In this document: piece after piece, positions 53,399-62,842 of the stretch
How the letters are laid out: every line of letters starts with the position of its first letter
Position numbering within the stretch: position 1 is the stretch's first letter
Position numbers and translations under genes: made by a program
Notes under the pieces: generated by a model
What the model was told of the DNA's origin: nothing
The model's input: only the letters and a program-made list of their open reading frames with translations
The model's database searches: none
DNA from: Maritalea mobilis
GTDB taxonomy: Bacteria > Pseudomonadota > Alphaproteobacteria > Rhizobiales > Devosiaceae
DNA: 64,000 bases
NCBI RefSeq assembly: GCF_004363175.1
Contig: NZ_SNYR01000001.1
Location: 1,240,001 to 1,304,000, forward strand
Reading direction: 5' to 3'

Positions 53399-54826
53399 TT
53401 ACCCTTCCAAATTCGGCAATTCAGTCACATTGATCACCCCATCAAACGGCATTTTGAAGTCAGGATGATCGCCTGCAACGCCAATGACTTTGATCGGGTT
53501 GTAAAGCGTGAGCCAGGCCGGATCTTGCTGCAACAATTGATAAGCTTTTTGCCAAACCGCCGCCCGCTCATCCGGATCCGCAATGCGCTGCCCTTCATCA
53601 AGCAAATCTTCAATCGCGGTATTTTGGTAGCCCTGCCACCAAGCCCCGGCGATGCGGCTATCAATCTTTTCATAAAGAACGCGGAACGTGCTCATCGGGC
53701 TGGAGTCGAAAACACACATATCTTGGATCTCTTTGCGGCGCACCATATGAGCATATTCTTCCCGCTCGGGGTGAATGGTGACGTTGAAATCAATACCGAC
53801 CTCAGCCAGTTGCGCACCAAGCGCTGCAGTCAATTTCTCTGCCTCATCCGGCAAACGCGTCGGGCAGTCGACATTCAATGTCAGCCCATCCGCATACCCC
53901 GCATCTGCCAGCAGCTGGCGCGCGGTTTCACGATCACAGGCCATGGTGCCCGCGTCTGCTGCGCCATAATGATTGGGACTGACGAATCCCAAAAGAGGTT
54001 TAGCTGCGCCACCCAAAACTGTTTCAATCAGTGCGTCTCGATCAACCGCAATATTCACTGCACGCCGCACGCGAGGATCTTGAAATGGCCCATCTTGTGC
54101 ATTCAGCAAATAGATGATGGCCACCGGCGACAAGAAAGTATGCCGCGCAGCGCCTAGCGATTTCGACGCTTCAAACGGCAACATCGTCGCCACCTGCACC
54201 GCACCAGATTGCATCTTCGCCAATCGATCATCAGGCGACACCACATGCTGCCACACTATTTCACGATTTTGCGGTGTGAACATAAAATGTCCCTCCACCC
54301 GCTCGGCGCAAACCCGATCAGGCGCAATGGAACAAATTTTATACGGACCTGTGCCGATATAGCTGTCGCGCCGATCCGCATCGAGCGCGGCAAAACTAGA
54401 CGGCGCAACCATAAAGCCTTGCTCAAACACATCGAGCAAATCCGCCATCGGCATCGCCAATTTGATGGTCAATGAAGTGGGGCTTTCGACCACAATCTCA
54501 GCATCACCGAGATATTGCCGCCACACGGCGGGCGAACCGAGCGTGTAGCCTTTATCTTCACGCGCCATGCGCAAGATATTCTGCTTCACCGCGTCCGCAT
54601 CAAACAAAGTGCCATCATGAAATTGAACGCCCTCTTGCAGCTCAAAGCGCCACACTTTTGCGTCATCATCCACTGACCAACTTTTCGCAAGCAACGGCAG
54701 ATAGTGCTTCTCCACCCGTCGCACCAATGTGTCAAAAATGGCGTGATAAATGGTCAGATCATCAGCTGAGTCTGTGCAATCATGCGGATCGCCGAGCGCT
54801 AGACGTGGCTGTGCAATAATGGTCAT
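53399..54826 (-). CDS. SBP_bac_5-like protein without a signal peptide
   Basis: The 475-residue protein is homologous to DppA/OppA-type binding proteins (VWRFELQEGVQFHDGTLFDA, DPRVRRAVNIAVDRDAL). It begins directly in the mature fold (MTIIAQPRLALGDPHDCTDS) with no signal peptide and no in-frame upstream extension, because its ATG overlaps the ATPase stop by 4 nt (ATGA). It should stay in the cytoplasm. The operon has a separate, exported SBP at 58791. A cytoplasmic ligand sensor (as in the SgrR C-terminal domain) or a substrate chaperone for the amidohydrolase are possible; both are speculation. Confidence 0.85.
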   Translation of the reverse strand: MTIIAQPRLALGDPHDCTDSADDLTIYHAIFDTLVRRVEKHYLPLLAKSWSVDDDAKVWRFELQEGVQFHDGTLFDADAVKQNILRMAREDKGYTLGSPAVWRQYLGDAEIVVESPTSLTIKLAMPMADLLDVFEQGFMVAPSSFAALDADRRDSYIGTGPYKICSIAPDRVCAERVEGHFMFTPQNREIVWQHVVSPDDRLAKMQSGAVQVATMLPFEASKSLGAARHTFLSPVAIIYLLNAQDGPFQDPRVRRAVNIAVDRDALIETVLGGAAKPLLGFVSPNHYGAADAGTMACDRETARQLLADAGYADGLTLNVDCPTRLPDEAEKLTAALGAQLAEVGIDFNVTIHPEREEYAHMVRRKEIQDMCVFDSSPMSTFRVLYEKIDSRIAGAWWQGYQNTAIEDLLDEGQRIADPDERAAVWQKAYQLLQQDPAWLTLYNPIKVIGVAGDHPDFKMPFDGVINVTELPNLEG

Positions 54827-55851
54827 GCCACTTCCCTTTCTGGCTCGTCAGTCAAGTGACAAGCAACAGATTGACCATCACCAACATCTTTGAGAACAGG
54901 CCGTTCTTTTGCGCAACGATCCCACGCAAACGGGCATCGGGTTCTAAAGCAACAACCAGAAGGCAAATTCAAAGCTGATGGCACTTCACCTGTCAGTTCA
55001 ATTTCTTCCTTATCGCGCGTCGGCTTAATTGATGGTGCTGCACTCAAAAGTGCCCGCGTGTAGGGATGTTTTGGCTTTGAGAACAGCTGATCGCGTGGCG
55101 CGTTTTCAACCATAAAGCCCAAATACATCACGCCCACCCGGTCTGCGATATGGTGCACCACAGATAGATCGTGACTGATGAACAAATAGGCCAAGCCAAA
55201 CTCGTCGCGCAAATCCATCATCAAGTTCAAAATCTGCGCTTGAATAGACACGTCGAGCGCGGAAACAGGCTCATCGGCAATGATCAATCCGGGCCGCACC
55301 GACAGGGCACGGGCAATGCCGATACGTTGCCGCTGACCACCAGAGAACTGGTGCGGATATCGGCCTGCATGTTCACTGTTCAAGCCTACCTTAGCCAACA
55401 AAGCTTCAATCTCTGCCGGAATATCCTTTTGCGATTTCGCGTCTTTTGTTTGTTCGAGCAAAGGCTCGGCAACAATGTCGCGCACCTTTTGCCGTGGATT
55501 CAAAGAGGCAAATGGATCTTGGAAAATCATTTGCATCTTGGCCCGCACGGGCAACATTTCTGAAAAGCCGTAATCAGAGATATTTTCGCCATCGATCAAA
55601 ATGTCACCGCCTGTAGGCGAATAAATGCGCGCAATGGTTTTCGCCACTGTCGACTTGCCGCATCCACTTTCACCAACCAGCGCCATCACTTCGCCCGGCT
55701 CGATTTTAAAGCTCACGCCATTGATGGCCTGCACCACAGGATTTTCGATGCGAAAACCCTTCTTGTCGAGGCGCATGCGATCCAACAAACCGCCACCGAT
55801 GGGGAAACGCATTTTGAGGTCACGAACCTCTAACATTGGGGTATTTGACAT
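54823..55851 (-). CDS. Dipeptide-type ABC importer ATPase, DppF type
   Basis: A 342-residue ATPase with Walker A GESGCGKST, Q-loop IFQDPFASLNP, signature FSGGQRQRIG, Walker B LIIADEPVSALD and switch FISHDLSV. It has the full oligopeptide-transporter C-terminal extension, with CCFRTRCPFAWDRCAKERP as the Cys-rich site that in DppF binds an iron-sulphur cluster. It overlaps the signal-less SBP gene by 4 nt and abuts its partner ATPase. Confidence 0.92.
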   Translation of the reverse strand: MSNTPMLEVRDLKMRFPIGGGLLDRMRLDKKGFRIENPVVQAINGVSFKIEPGEVMALVGESGCGKSTVAKTIARIYSPTGGDILIDGENISDYGFSEMLPVRAKMQMIFQDPFASLNPRQKVRDIVAEPLLEQTKDAKSQKDIPAEIEALLAKVGLNSEHAGRYPHQFSGGQRQRIGIARALSVRPGLIIADEPVSALDVSIQAQILNLMMDLRDEFGLAYLFISHDLSVVHHIADRVGVMYLGFMVENAPRDQLFSKPKHPYTRALLSAAPSIKPTRDKEEIELTGEVPSALNLPSGCCFRTRCPFAWDRCAKERPVLKDVGDGQSVACHLTDEPEREVA

Positions 55852-56856
55852 TTACTTCTCCCCCGGTTGCAATGGAAAATGGCAAGCGGAAACCAGCGAA
55901 TTATGCTGGGGCTTTAGCGTTGGTTCTTGTTCCGCACATAAATCCTGTGCCCGCGGACAACGCGCTCGGAAATTGCAGCCCTTCGGCAAATTGCGGATAT
56001 CCGGCACATTGCCTGGAATTTGATTAAGCCGCGCCATCCGATCAGTTGGATCAGGAATACTGTCAATCAAACCGCGGGTGTAAGGATGCGATGGACTTTC
56101 GATAATGTCGCGGGTTTTGCCCTGCTCCACCACCTGGCCACAATAAAGCACCGTAATATGGTCGGCCATTTCTGACACCACGGCCAAATCGTGGGTCACC
56201 AAAATCATCGACGCCCCATTGTCCGCAATTTGCTGACGCATCAGCTTCAGGATTTGGCTTTGAATGGTCACATCCAGCGCCGTGGTCGGCTCATCCGCAA
56301 TGATCAAGCGGGGCTGCGCCAACATGGCGATCGCGATCACCACCCGCTGCCGCATACCGCCGGAAAACTGGTGCGGATAGGCTTTCAACCGCTCTTCAGC
56401 TTGGCTGATGCCAACGCTTTCCAGCATTTTGATGCAGGCCTGTTTGCGGGCATCCGCATCCAAATTCGAATGCAGCCGCAACACTTCATCCATCTGGTCG
56501 CCGACGGTATGAAGTGGGTTCAGCGAGGTCATGGGATCTTGGAACACCATCGAGATGTCCCGACCGCGAATTTCGCGCAAGCGCTCATCGCTGGCTTTCG
56601 CCAAATCCTCACCATCAAATAGAATTTCGCCGCCTTCAATTTTGCCCGGGCTCTCGATCAGGCCGAGGATGGAGAAGCCAACAACAGACTTGCCGCCGCC
56701 ACTTTCACCCACAAGGCCCATAATCTCGCCAGCACCGATTTTAAAGCTAACGCCATTCACTGCCTTCACCACACCAGCGAAGGTGTGAAAATGGGTGCGC
56801 AGATCTTTCAGCTCAAGCAATGGCTGATCTGTTTGCGTTTCAATTGTAATGGTCAT
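55852..56856 (-). CDS. Dipeptide-type ABC importer ATPase, DppD type
   Basis: A 334-residue ATPase with Walker [10 protein letters not shown] (Gly in place of the usual Ser/Cys), Q-loop [11 protein letters not shown], signature [10 protein letters not shown], Walker [13 protein letters not shown] and switch VTHDLAV. The C-terminal Cys motif is [19 protein letters not shown]. Start shares one base with the DppC stop. Together with the next gene it forms the ATPase heterodimer. Confidence 0.92.
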   Translation of the reverse strand: MTITIETQTDQPLLELKDLRTHFHTFAGVVKAVNGVSFKIGAGEIMGLVGESGGGKSVVGFSILGLIESPGKIEGGEILFDGEDLAKASDERLREIRGRDISMVFQDPMTSLNPLHTVGDQMDEVLRLHSNLDADARKQACIKMLESVGISQAEERLKAYPHQFSGGMRQRVVIAIAMLAQPRLIIADEPTTALDVTIQSQILKLMRQQIADNGASMILVTHDLAVVSEMADHITVLYCGQVVEQGKTRDIIESPSHPYTRGLIDSIPDPTDRMARLNQIPGNVPDIRNLPKGCNFRARCPRAQDLCAEQEPTLKPQHNSLVSACHFPLQPGEK

Positions 56857-57728
56857 TACTTCAACCTCGGATTGAGTTCGTCACGCAAAAAGTCACCAAA
56901 CAAATTGATGCCAAACACCAGCATCATGATGGCCAGGCCGGGGAACACAGAGGTCCACCACAAGCCGCTGAACAACACGTCAAAACCGTTCTTAATCAGC
57001 AAGCCAAGCGACGGTTGCGTGATTGGCACGCCAACGCCCAGGAAGGACAGAGAAGCCTCAATCAAGACGAAGGTACCCACCTGAATGGTCGCGATCACGA
57101 TGAGCGGTGTTAAAACGTTCGGCAAAATATGTTTGCGGATGATTTTATGGTTGGGCAAACCCGCCACTTTGGCGGCCTGCACATATTCTTTTTGCTTTTC
57201 TGAAAGGGTTGAGCCCCGCACCGTACGGGCATAGACGACCCAGCCCACCGCTGTCAGCGCGATCAAAACCTTATCGATCCCCGTGCCAACCGCTGACATC
57301 AAAAACAATGCGATCAAGATGGATGGGAATGACAACTGAATGTCGGCAATGCGCATAATGATGCTGTCCAAAATGCCGCCATAAAAGCCAGCAACCAGCC
57401 CCAAAAATGTACCGATAAAGCACGAAGCGCACATGGCAGCTAAACCGATAAACAGGGAGATGCGCGCGCCATACAAAATGCTGGCCCAAACATCGCGGCC
57501 CTGCCCATCAGTGCCAAAGGGGAACCGCGGGTCACCACCCTCAAGCCACATCGGTGGCTTGTAGCTATCCATCAAATCCAGAGACGCAATATCATACGGG
57601 TTTTGCGCGACGAGGAACGGCCCAACCAAAACGGCGAACGCAAAAGCGAACATCAAAGCGCTGCCAATAATGGCCGACCAGTTTCTGGTGTAGTTGAAGA
57701 AGAATTCGGATGCGAAAAAACGTGTCAT
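56856..57728 (-). CDS. Dipeptide-type ABC importer permease, DppC type
   Basis: A 290-residue permease with an N-terminal TM (IIGSALMFAFAFAVLVGPFLV), periplasmic FPFGTDGQGRDVWASILYG, a five-helix core and EAA loop EYVQAAKVAGLPNHKIIRKH. It lies 7 nt downstream of the DppB-type gene. Confidence 0.92.
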   Translation of the reverse strand: MTRFFASEFFFNYTRNWSAIIGSALMFAFAFAVLVGPFLVAQNPYDIASLDLMDSYKPPMWLEGGDPRFPFGTDGQGRDVWASILYGARISLFIGLAAMCASCFIGTFLGLVAGFYGGILDSIIMRIADIQLSFPSILIALFLMSAVGTGIDKVLIALTAVGWVVYARTVRGSTLSEKQKEYVQAAKVAGLPNHKIIRKHILPNVLTPLIVIATIQVGTFVLIEASLSFLGVGVPITQPSLGLLIKNGFDVLFSGLWWTSVFPGLAIMMLVFGINLFGDFLRDELNPRLK

Positions 57729-57735
57729 TTTGAAC

Positions 57736-58701
57736 TCACTTCAATGAAATACGAGGGTCAATCAGCGTGTAGACAAGATCAACAATGAAGTTGATGACCA
57801 CAAAGATCAGCGCCACAAGCATGAGATAAACAACAATGACAGGACGGTCGGCGCGATAGATTGAGTCAATCAAAAGCTTGCCCATGCCCGGCCAGGAGAA
57901 AATGGTTTCTGTGATGGTCGCAAAGGCAATCAAGTCACCAAGCTGCAAACCGAAAATTGTCACCACAGGGATAATCGCGTTTTTAAGCCCGTGCCGATAA
58001 AGCACATCACGGCGCGACACACCTTTGGCCTTGGCGAACTTCATAAAGTCTTGTCGGCCGACTTCCATCATGCCCGCACGGGTCATCCGCAACAAAATCG
58101 CTGTTGTGGCTAGGGAAAGCGTGATCGCAGGCAGCACAATATGGTGCCATCCATCACCGGTCAGCAGCGAAATACGCAAGCCGAAAAACTCGGCAGTATC
58201 GCCGCGGCCAGATGAAGGGAATATGCCCCACTGCACCGCAAACAAATAGATCAACACCATGCCGACCCAAAATCCGGGCAGTGAAATACCAAGCAATGAA
58301 CCCGCCATAATAAAGCGGCTGATTTTGCTTTCAGGGTTTGCACCCGCATAAACGCCCAGCGGAATGGAGATAACCAGCGCGAACACCATCGCCACCAAAA
58401 CCATTTCAACTGTGGCGGGCAGGCGTTCCATAATCAGCGTCATGGCAGGCTGGCGGAACACATAGGAGTAGCCAAAATCGCCCTGCACAAGGCTCACCAA
58501 AAAGCGCCAATATTGCACGGGCATTGGCTGGTCTAGGCCCAGCAGCCGCCGCGCTTGCGCAATCTCAGCATCGGTTGCATCAACAGGCACAACCATAAAA
58601 ACGGGGTCGCCTGTAAAACTCATCATCAAAAACACAATGACGGACACAATCCAAAGGACGAGCGTCATTTGCAGCAGTCGCTTAACTAAATATCCAAACA
58701 T
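57736..58701 (-). CDS. Dipeptide-type ABC importer permease, DppB type
   Basis: A 321-residue permease starting MFGYLVKRLLQMTLVLWIVS, with the periplasmic RRLLGLDQPMPVQYWRF stretch and EAA loop RQDFMKFAKAKGVSRRDVLY. It pairs with the DppC-type subunit. It follows the SBP gene after a 90-bp gap with only weak dyad symmetry. Confidence 0.92.
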   Translation of the reverse strand: MFGYLVKRLLQMTLVLWIVSVIVFLMMSFTGDPVFMVVPVDATDAEIAQARRLLGLDQPMPVQYWRFLVSLVQGDFGYSYVFRQPAMTLIMERLPATVEMVLVAMVFALVISIPLGVYAGANPESKISRFIMAGSLLGISLPGFWVGMVLIYLFAVQWGIFPSSGRGDTAEFFGLRISLLTGDGWHHIVLPAITLSLATTAILLRMTRAGMMEVGRQDFMKFAKAKGVSRRDVLYRHGLKNAIIPVVTIFGLQLGDLIAFATITETIFSWPGMGKLLIDSIYRADRPVIVVYLMLVALIFVVINFIVDLVYTLIDPRISLK

Positions 58702-58790
58702 GGGAAGGGCTAAACCTGGTTCAAATTATCAGGGAATGAGGACCAGCAGCTGAGGGGCGCCGCTGATCCTGCAGGGTTAGTGCTTAGCGC

Positions 58791-60350
58791 TTATTCGACA
58801 TCCATGTCGTAAGCCCACATGAACTTGTCGACACGCGGCTCAAGGGTAACGCCCTTACGCACCGCATAAATGTCTTGTTCGTAGTGAACGGGGATCATTG
58901 GAATGTCTTTGAGCAAGATCTTTGTCGCTTCTTGCAGAATGCGATCACGCTCTTCCACTTTTGCAGTGGCGTCAGCCTGATCAACCAAGGCATCAAGCTC
59001 TGGGTTTGAATATGAACCGCGGTTCACTTGGCCATAGCCTTCTTTCTTGTCCCGAGAATAGAACAAGGCGCCATACATGTTGCCAGCATCGCCTGATGGC
59101 ACATCCCAACCGCTCATGATGAAGCTAGAATTTTCTGTTGGCACACGGATGTAACCCCAGAAGTTCGACTTCGGCATAATGTTGAGCTGCAGATCAATAT
59201 TGATCTTGGCCAACATAGACGCCAACGCTTGAGCGATCTGACCGTCATTCACATAACGGTTGTTGGTGGCATCAAGGGTCATGGTGAACCCGTCTGCATA
59301 ACCTGCATCAGCCATCAACGATTTTGCTTTTTCGATATCCAACGCATAGATGTCGCGGAAGCTTTCGCCATCCACATAACCGATGTGAGATGATGGTACG
59401 AACTGGTCACTTGGCGTGGCCAAACCGTTCATCACGATCTTATTGATCGCATCCACATCAATCGCACGTGCAATCGCTTCACGCACCCGCACGTCAGTCA
59501 TCGGGTTAGGGCCTTCGATGGTTGGTGATTTTTCACGCATGTCCATGGCCAAAACGATATTCAGCAAGCTTGGGCGTGTTAGCACCTCAAACTTGTCTTC
59601 GCTCTTCACCCGTTCCACATCGCGAACCGCGAGATCTTGGATCACGTCAACTTCACCAGTCAACAAAGCAGCCGTACGCGTTGCAGGGTTGGTGATTGGA
59701 CGGAAAGTGACGCTATCGATTTTCGCAGCGCCGGCCCAATAATCTTCAAACGCAACAAGCTCGAGCTTTTCTTCCTTGATCCACTCTTTCAACTTATATG
59801 GCCCTGTGCCCATGGGCTGCAGGTCCATTTTTTCGTCGCCAGTTTCTGTGGTGTATTCCTCATCAAGGATAAGCAATTCAGCCAAATCATTTGGCAACAC
59901 AGCATATGGCTTTGGCGTGATGATCTCGACTGTTGTGTCATCGATCTTTTTCGCATCAGCAATATTCGCCACAAGGTCAGGACGAATGGAGTCACGGGCC
60001 TTATTGATCGTGAAAATCACGTCATCTGCCGTAAACGCATTGCCGTTGTGGAACGTCACGCCTTCGCGCAGTTTGAAGCGCCAAGTGGTGCCATCCACGT
60101 TTTCCCAGCTTTCCGCCAATCCAGGACCGAAAGACAAATCACCAGCCCGCTTCACCAACGGATCATAGAGGTGATAATACATAATATTGGACGACAGCTC
60201 TTCGCCAGCTAACGGATAAAGATGACTTGGATCAGATGTTAGACCAATGGTCAGCGACTTATCTGCCGCCATAGCGCCAAATGTGCTAACGGCTGCAAAT
60301 GCAACACTGGTTGCGCACAATTGCAGCGCCCGTTTTGGGGTTATTCTCAC
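58791..60350 (-). CDS. Dipeptide-type ABC importer binding protein, SBP_bac_5 family
   Basis: A 519-residue exported protein. GTG at 60350 (VRITPKRALQLCATS) with AGGGAGAAG upstream gives a clean signal peptide ending AMA-ADK; the frame is open to 60416 but that start has no support. Landmarks of the family are FKLREGVTFHNGNAFTADDV and DVRVREAIARAIDVDAI. This is the periplasmic receptor of the dpp-type system and the second SBP homologue of the operon, the other (53399) lacking a signal peptide. Confidence 0.9.
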   Translation of the reverse strand: MRITPKRALQLCATSVAFAAVSTFGAMAADKSLTIGLTSDPSHLYPLAGEELSSNIMYYHLYDPLVKRAGDLSFGPGLAESWENVDGTTWRFKLREGVTFHNGNAFTADDVIFTINKARDSIRPDLVANIADAKKIDDTTVEIITPKPYAVLPNDLAELLILDEEYTTETGDEKMDLQPMGTGPYKLKEWIKEEKLELVAFEDYWAGAAKIDSVTFRPITNPATRTAALLTGEVDVIQDLAVRDVERVKSEDKFEVLTRPSLLNIVLAMDMREKSPTIEGPNPMTDVRVREAIARAIDVDAINKIVMNGLATPSDQFVPSSHIGYVDGESFRDIYALDIEKAKSLMADAGYADGFTMTLDATNNRYVNDGQIAQALASMLAKINIDLQLNIMPKSNFWGYIRVPTENSSFIMSGWDVPSGDAGNMYGALFYSRDKKEGYGQVNRGSYSNPELDALVDQADATAKVEERDRILQEATKILLKDIPMIPVHYEQDIYAVRKGVTLEPRVDKFMWAYDMDVE

Positions 60351-60428
60351 TTTACTTCTCCCTTTTAGATAGTCCGTTTTTTTCAGACGACCACACGCAA
60401 GACGGCGCGCAGCCACTCCTCCCCCGGT

Positions 60429-60830
60429 TTAGTGCCCGGGCTTCGCAGTCTGAACTTCGATTTGATAACCTTCTGGATCGTTGAAGGCGAAAGCGCGAAT
60501 ACCTAGCTCTTCGCTGTCCCTCAGCGGCTTCAGCCCTTCAACATTTTGCGCAGAAACCCACGTATACCAATCGTCCACATTCGGCACACGCAGACACAAT
60601 TGAACGGTTTTTTGCTCAGCCCATTTCTGCATGCCCCGCACTTCGTCTACCAAGCCAACATGGGCACCACCACCAATGGCGTAGATTTTTGACCAGCCCT
60701 GATCAATGGCGAGTTTCAACCCCAAAACTTCTTCATAGAAGGCACAAGCCTTCGGCAAATCACGATAATATTGAAACGTAATCGCCAGAATGACTCCATC
60801 TTGTGGACGAACTGCATTGGTTGAACTCAT
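60429..60830 (-). CDS. VOC-family (glyoxalase/bleomycin-resistance fold) protein
   Basis: A 133-residue single-domain VOC protein with two beta-alpha-beta-beta-beta units: ITFQYYRDLPKACAFYEEVLG at the N-terminus and FAFNDPEGYQIEVQT at the C-terminus, the latter carrying the conserved metal-ligand Glu. The family covers dioxygenases, isomerases, lyases and resistance proteins; the reaction is not predictable. It lies first in the operon, 78 bp before the SBP gene and next to the GntR regulator, suggesting a part in catabolism of the imported compound. Confidence 0.85.
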   Translation of the reverse strand: MSSTNAVRPQDGVILAITFQYYRDLPKACAFYEEVLGLKLAIDQGWSKIYAIGGGAHVGLVDEVRGMQKWAEQKTVQLCLRVPNVDDWYTWVSAQNVEGLKPLRDSEELGIRAFAFNDPEGYQIEVQTAKPGH

Positions 60831-60865
60831 ACCGAAAGAACCTCAAAATCATGAATATGTATTCC

Positions 60866-60879
60866 TACGGTATACCATA
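60866..60879. promoter_or_regulatory. GGTATACC palindrome, candidate GntR/FCD operator
   Basis: TACGGTATACCATA, with an 8-bp perfect core GGTATACC, lies 36 bp before the VOC start. Its core GTATAC recurs before the GntR gene at 61691. Confidence 0.45.
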
Positions 60880-60960
60880 AAAATGCTGAGTCAATATTGC
60901 TGATTGAATTTTCTCAAATTCTACCCATGCAGAAATGCAAATTTGTTGGAAATTCAGGCC

Positions 60961-61623
60961 TTAGAACGGCTGAGAAATATGTAAAATAATCGCTTCGCGC
61001 ACATTGGTCAGGTGCACACGCATTGCTTCAAGCGCCGCATCTGCGTCACGCGCAATCACTGCATCAATAATCGCCAAATGCTCATGACACCCCGGTTCAA
61101 ACCGATCCGGAATCGAGCCTTTATCATAGATAATGGTTTTGGTTTTGAGATTCTCGATCAGCTCTGTCAACAAGCCTGACCCCGCCATACGGGCCAAGGC
61201 CAAATGCAACCGACGATCTACAGATGCGTGTGTCTCAGCGTCAGGCCGCGGCCCTTCGAGAAAACCTTTGATCTCCGAACGCAATTCAAGCAATTCATCC
61301 AAAGGCTTACCAGAAAGCGCCGCTTGCCGCGTTGCCTCACATTCCAGCAATCGGCGCACATGCAAAATTTCCATAATGTCCGATAGCGAAATGCTGTTCA
61401 CCACAGGCGCCCCGCCCGCTGGCTTGGCCACAAGCCCCTCGCTCATCAATTGAGCAATCGCCTCCCGCACCGGCGTGCGCGAAACCCCCAATCGATCCGC
61501 AAAAGCCTTCTCCTGCAACCGAGTACCAGGTACCAATGTGCCGTCCAAAATCATGCCCCGAATTCGCTGATAAGTAGATTTCCCCAATGTCGGTTCACTG
61601 CCCAAATAATCAGATGGGGACAT
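60961..61623 (-). CDS. GntR-family regulator with FCD domain
   Basis: A 220-residue regulator with an N-terminal winged helix (GTRLQEKAFADRLGVSRTPV and REAIAQLMSEGLV) and a C-terminal all-helical FCD ligand domain (HVRRLLECEATRQAALSG; ASVDRRLHLALARMAGSG; CHEHLAIIDAVIARDADAAL), whose Asp/His residues normally bind a metal and a carboxylate effector. A good GAGGAAAG site precedes the ATG. It is upstream of and on the same strand as the VOC/dpp/amidohydrolase operon and probably represses it. Confidence 0.92.
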   Translation of the reverse strand: MSPSDYLGSEPTLGKSTYQRIRGMILDGTLVPGTRLQEKAFADRLGVSRTPVREAIAQLMSEGLVAKPAGGAPVVNSISLSDIMEILHVRRLLECEATRQAALSGKPLDELLELRSEIKGFLEGPRPDAETHASVDRRLHLALARMAGSGLLTELIENLKTKTIIYDKGSIPDRFEPGCHEHLAIIDAVIARDADAALEAMRVHLTNVREAIILHISQPF

Positions 61624-61690
61624 AATCTTTCCTCTATTTCACCTATTCCGAGACCTTAAAAATGGCTCAAACAACATAATTGAACTACCA

Positions 61691-61700
61691 TTGTATACAC
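61691..61700. promoter_or_regulatory. TTGTATACAC, candidate GntR/FCD operator
   Basis: Near-palindromic TTGTATACAC lies 68 bp before the regulator start. TNGTATACNA-like sites are typical of FCD-type GntR proteins; it shares GTATAC with the site at 60866. Confidence 0.45.
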
Positions 61701-61917
61701 TCGATATGCCAAATTTCAACCTAAACAAGTTAAATGATTGGTCAAACACGTTTAGAGCGGCAAAAGCTTCTCAATATCCCAACGATCAATGCACTCAGTA
61801 TAGGTCCTAAGTTGTTCGAAAAAGAAGTTACCACTACCCACCAAACAAAATGGGGTTGTTCCTGACAAGGCAAGATGGGCTGTCTTATCGATTGATCGTC
61901 AAAACATGGAGACGATC

Positions 61918-62114
61918 ATGTCTGAAATCATCACGCTTAAGCAAATCTGCGAAGAACTGAAAATCGACCCACGTGAAGCACGCGAAAAGCTACGCAAAGC
62001 AGCACGCGACAAAAAGAATTATCCAGCATGGCTGCTCACAAGCCACGCACGCCTTGGCAATGGTTAATGGGATCAAACGGGAAAAAGGAAGCAAGGAGAA
62101 AACTTAGGCCATGA
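61918..62114 (+). pseudogene. Small conserved alphaproteobacterial protein, frameshifted
   Basis: The frame from ATG 61918 reads MSEIITLKQICEELKIDPRE then AREKLRKAARDKKNYP, matching a small family I recall from Rhizobiales (ITLK-x-L-C-x-E-L-x-DPREAREKLR). It then runs into a non-conserved tail and stops at 62067. The expected C-terminus, HKPRTPWQWLMGSNGKKEAR, is present one frame over, to the stop at 62112. One missing base near 62017-62028 explains this. Unknown function; a sequencing error is possible. Confidence 0.6.
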
Positions 62115-62183
62115 GTAACTTGCATATGCTTTAGATTTTTTGTCTATTTTAATCAATTCTATCTTTTTGCAGTAGGATTTGAA

Positions 62184-62786
62184 ATGCAGGAACTGCTCAA
62201 GCTAATTAAAAATTCAGATGAGTTACCTTACGACTTAGCTTTGGAAGCAATAAATGATATCCAAAATAGTGGTTTCAGCAATTATCGAAAAGCAGCAGAA
62301 AAAATACTATCTGGCGCAGGTGAACTTTTGCCAGACAACTATTTACGCCTTTTTATCATGGCAGATATAACAGATGCGGAAGCACGAGCCGCCATGAATA
62401 GACAAAAAAGAATTATAGAAGATGCACGCTTTCTCTTGCCAGCAATGCTTCGCCTTACAAATGTGAAAGACACAAAAAACTTAGAATATATACTCGGGCT
62501 AATCCGTTCGTGTTGCCATGACTTCCCCATCATAACTCAGGCAGTTCATAAGAAACGAGGACACCGAGAGGCAGTTCAAAACCTCACCTCCATGATTTCT
62601 AACCTTGAAGAGTTGGTTAACTACCTCGATCAAAACGAATCCTTTGTTGACTTCGACTTTGAGAGCCAAATGGAATTCGATGCAGGCAAAAAAGTATCGT
62701 ATAGTGAATTTGTCACCGAAGTCCAACATATGCGCCTCGCAGCCCAATATGTGATCTTTGCAGATGAGATTGGTGAACGCGAATAA
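62184..62786 (+). CDS. Unknown helical protein in the AT-rich right end
   Basis: The 200-residue protein is almost wholly helical and rich in charged residues, with no signal peptide, TM segment or known motif. Two cysteines lie side by side (LIRSCCHDFP). AGGAT lies close before the ATG. It is AT-rich and probably cotranscribed with the next gene (57 bp apart). I do not recognise the family. Confidence 0.6.
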   Translation: MQELLKLIKNSDELPYDLALEAINDIQNSGFSNYRKAAEKILSGAGELLPDNYLRLFIMADITDAEARAAMNRQKRIIEDARFLLPAMLRLTNVKDTKNLEYILGLIRSCCHDFPIITQAVHKKRGHREAVQNLTSMISNLEELVNYLDQNESFVDFDFESQMEFDAGKKVSYSEFVTEVQHMRLAAQYVIFADEIGERE

Positions 62787-62842
62787 ACATAACAGACAAT
62801 CGAGCGAAAACGCTTATCGTTGACTATGCTTATCAGATTTCG

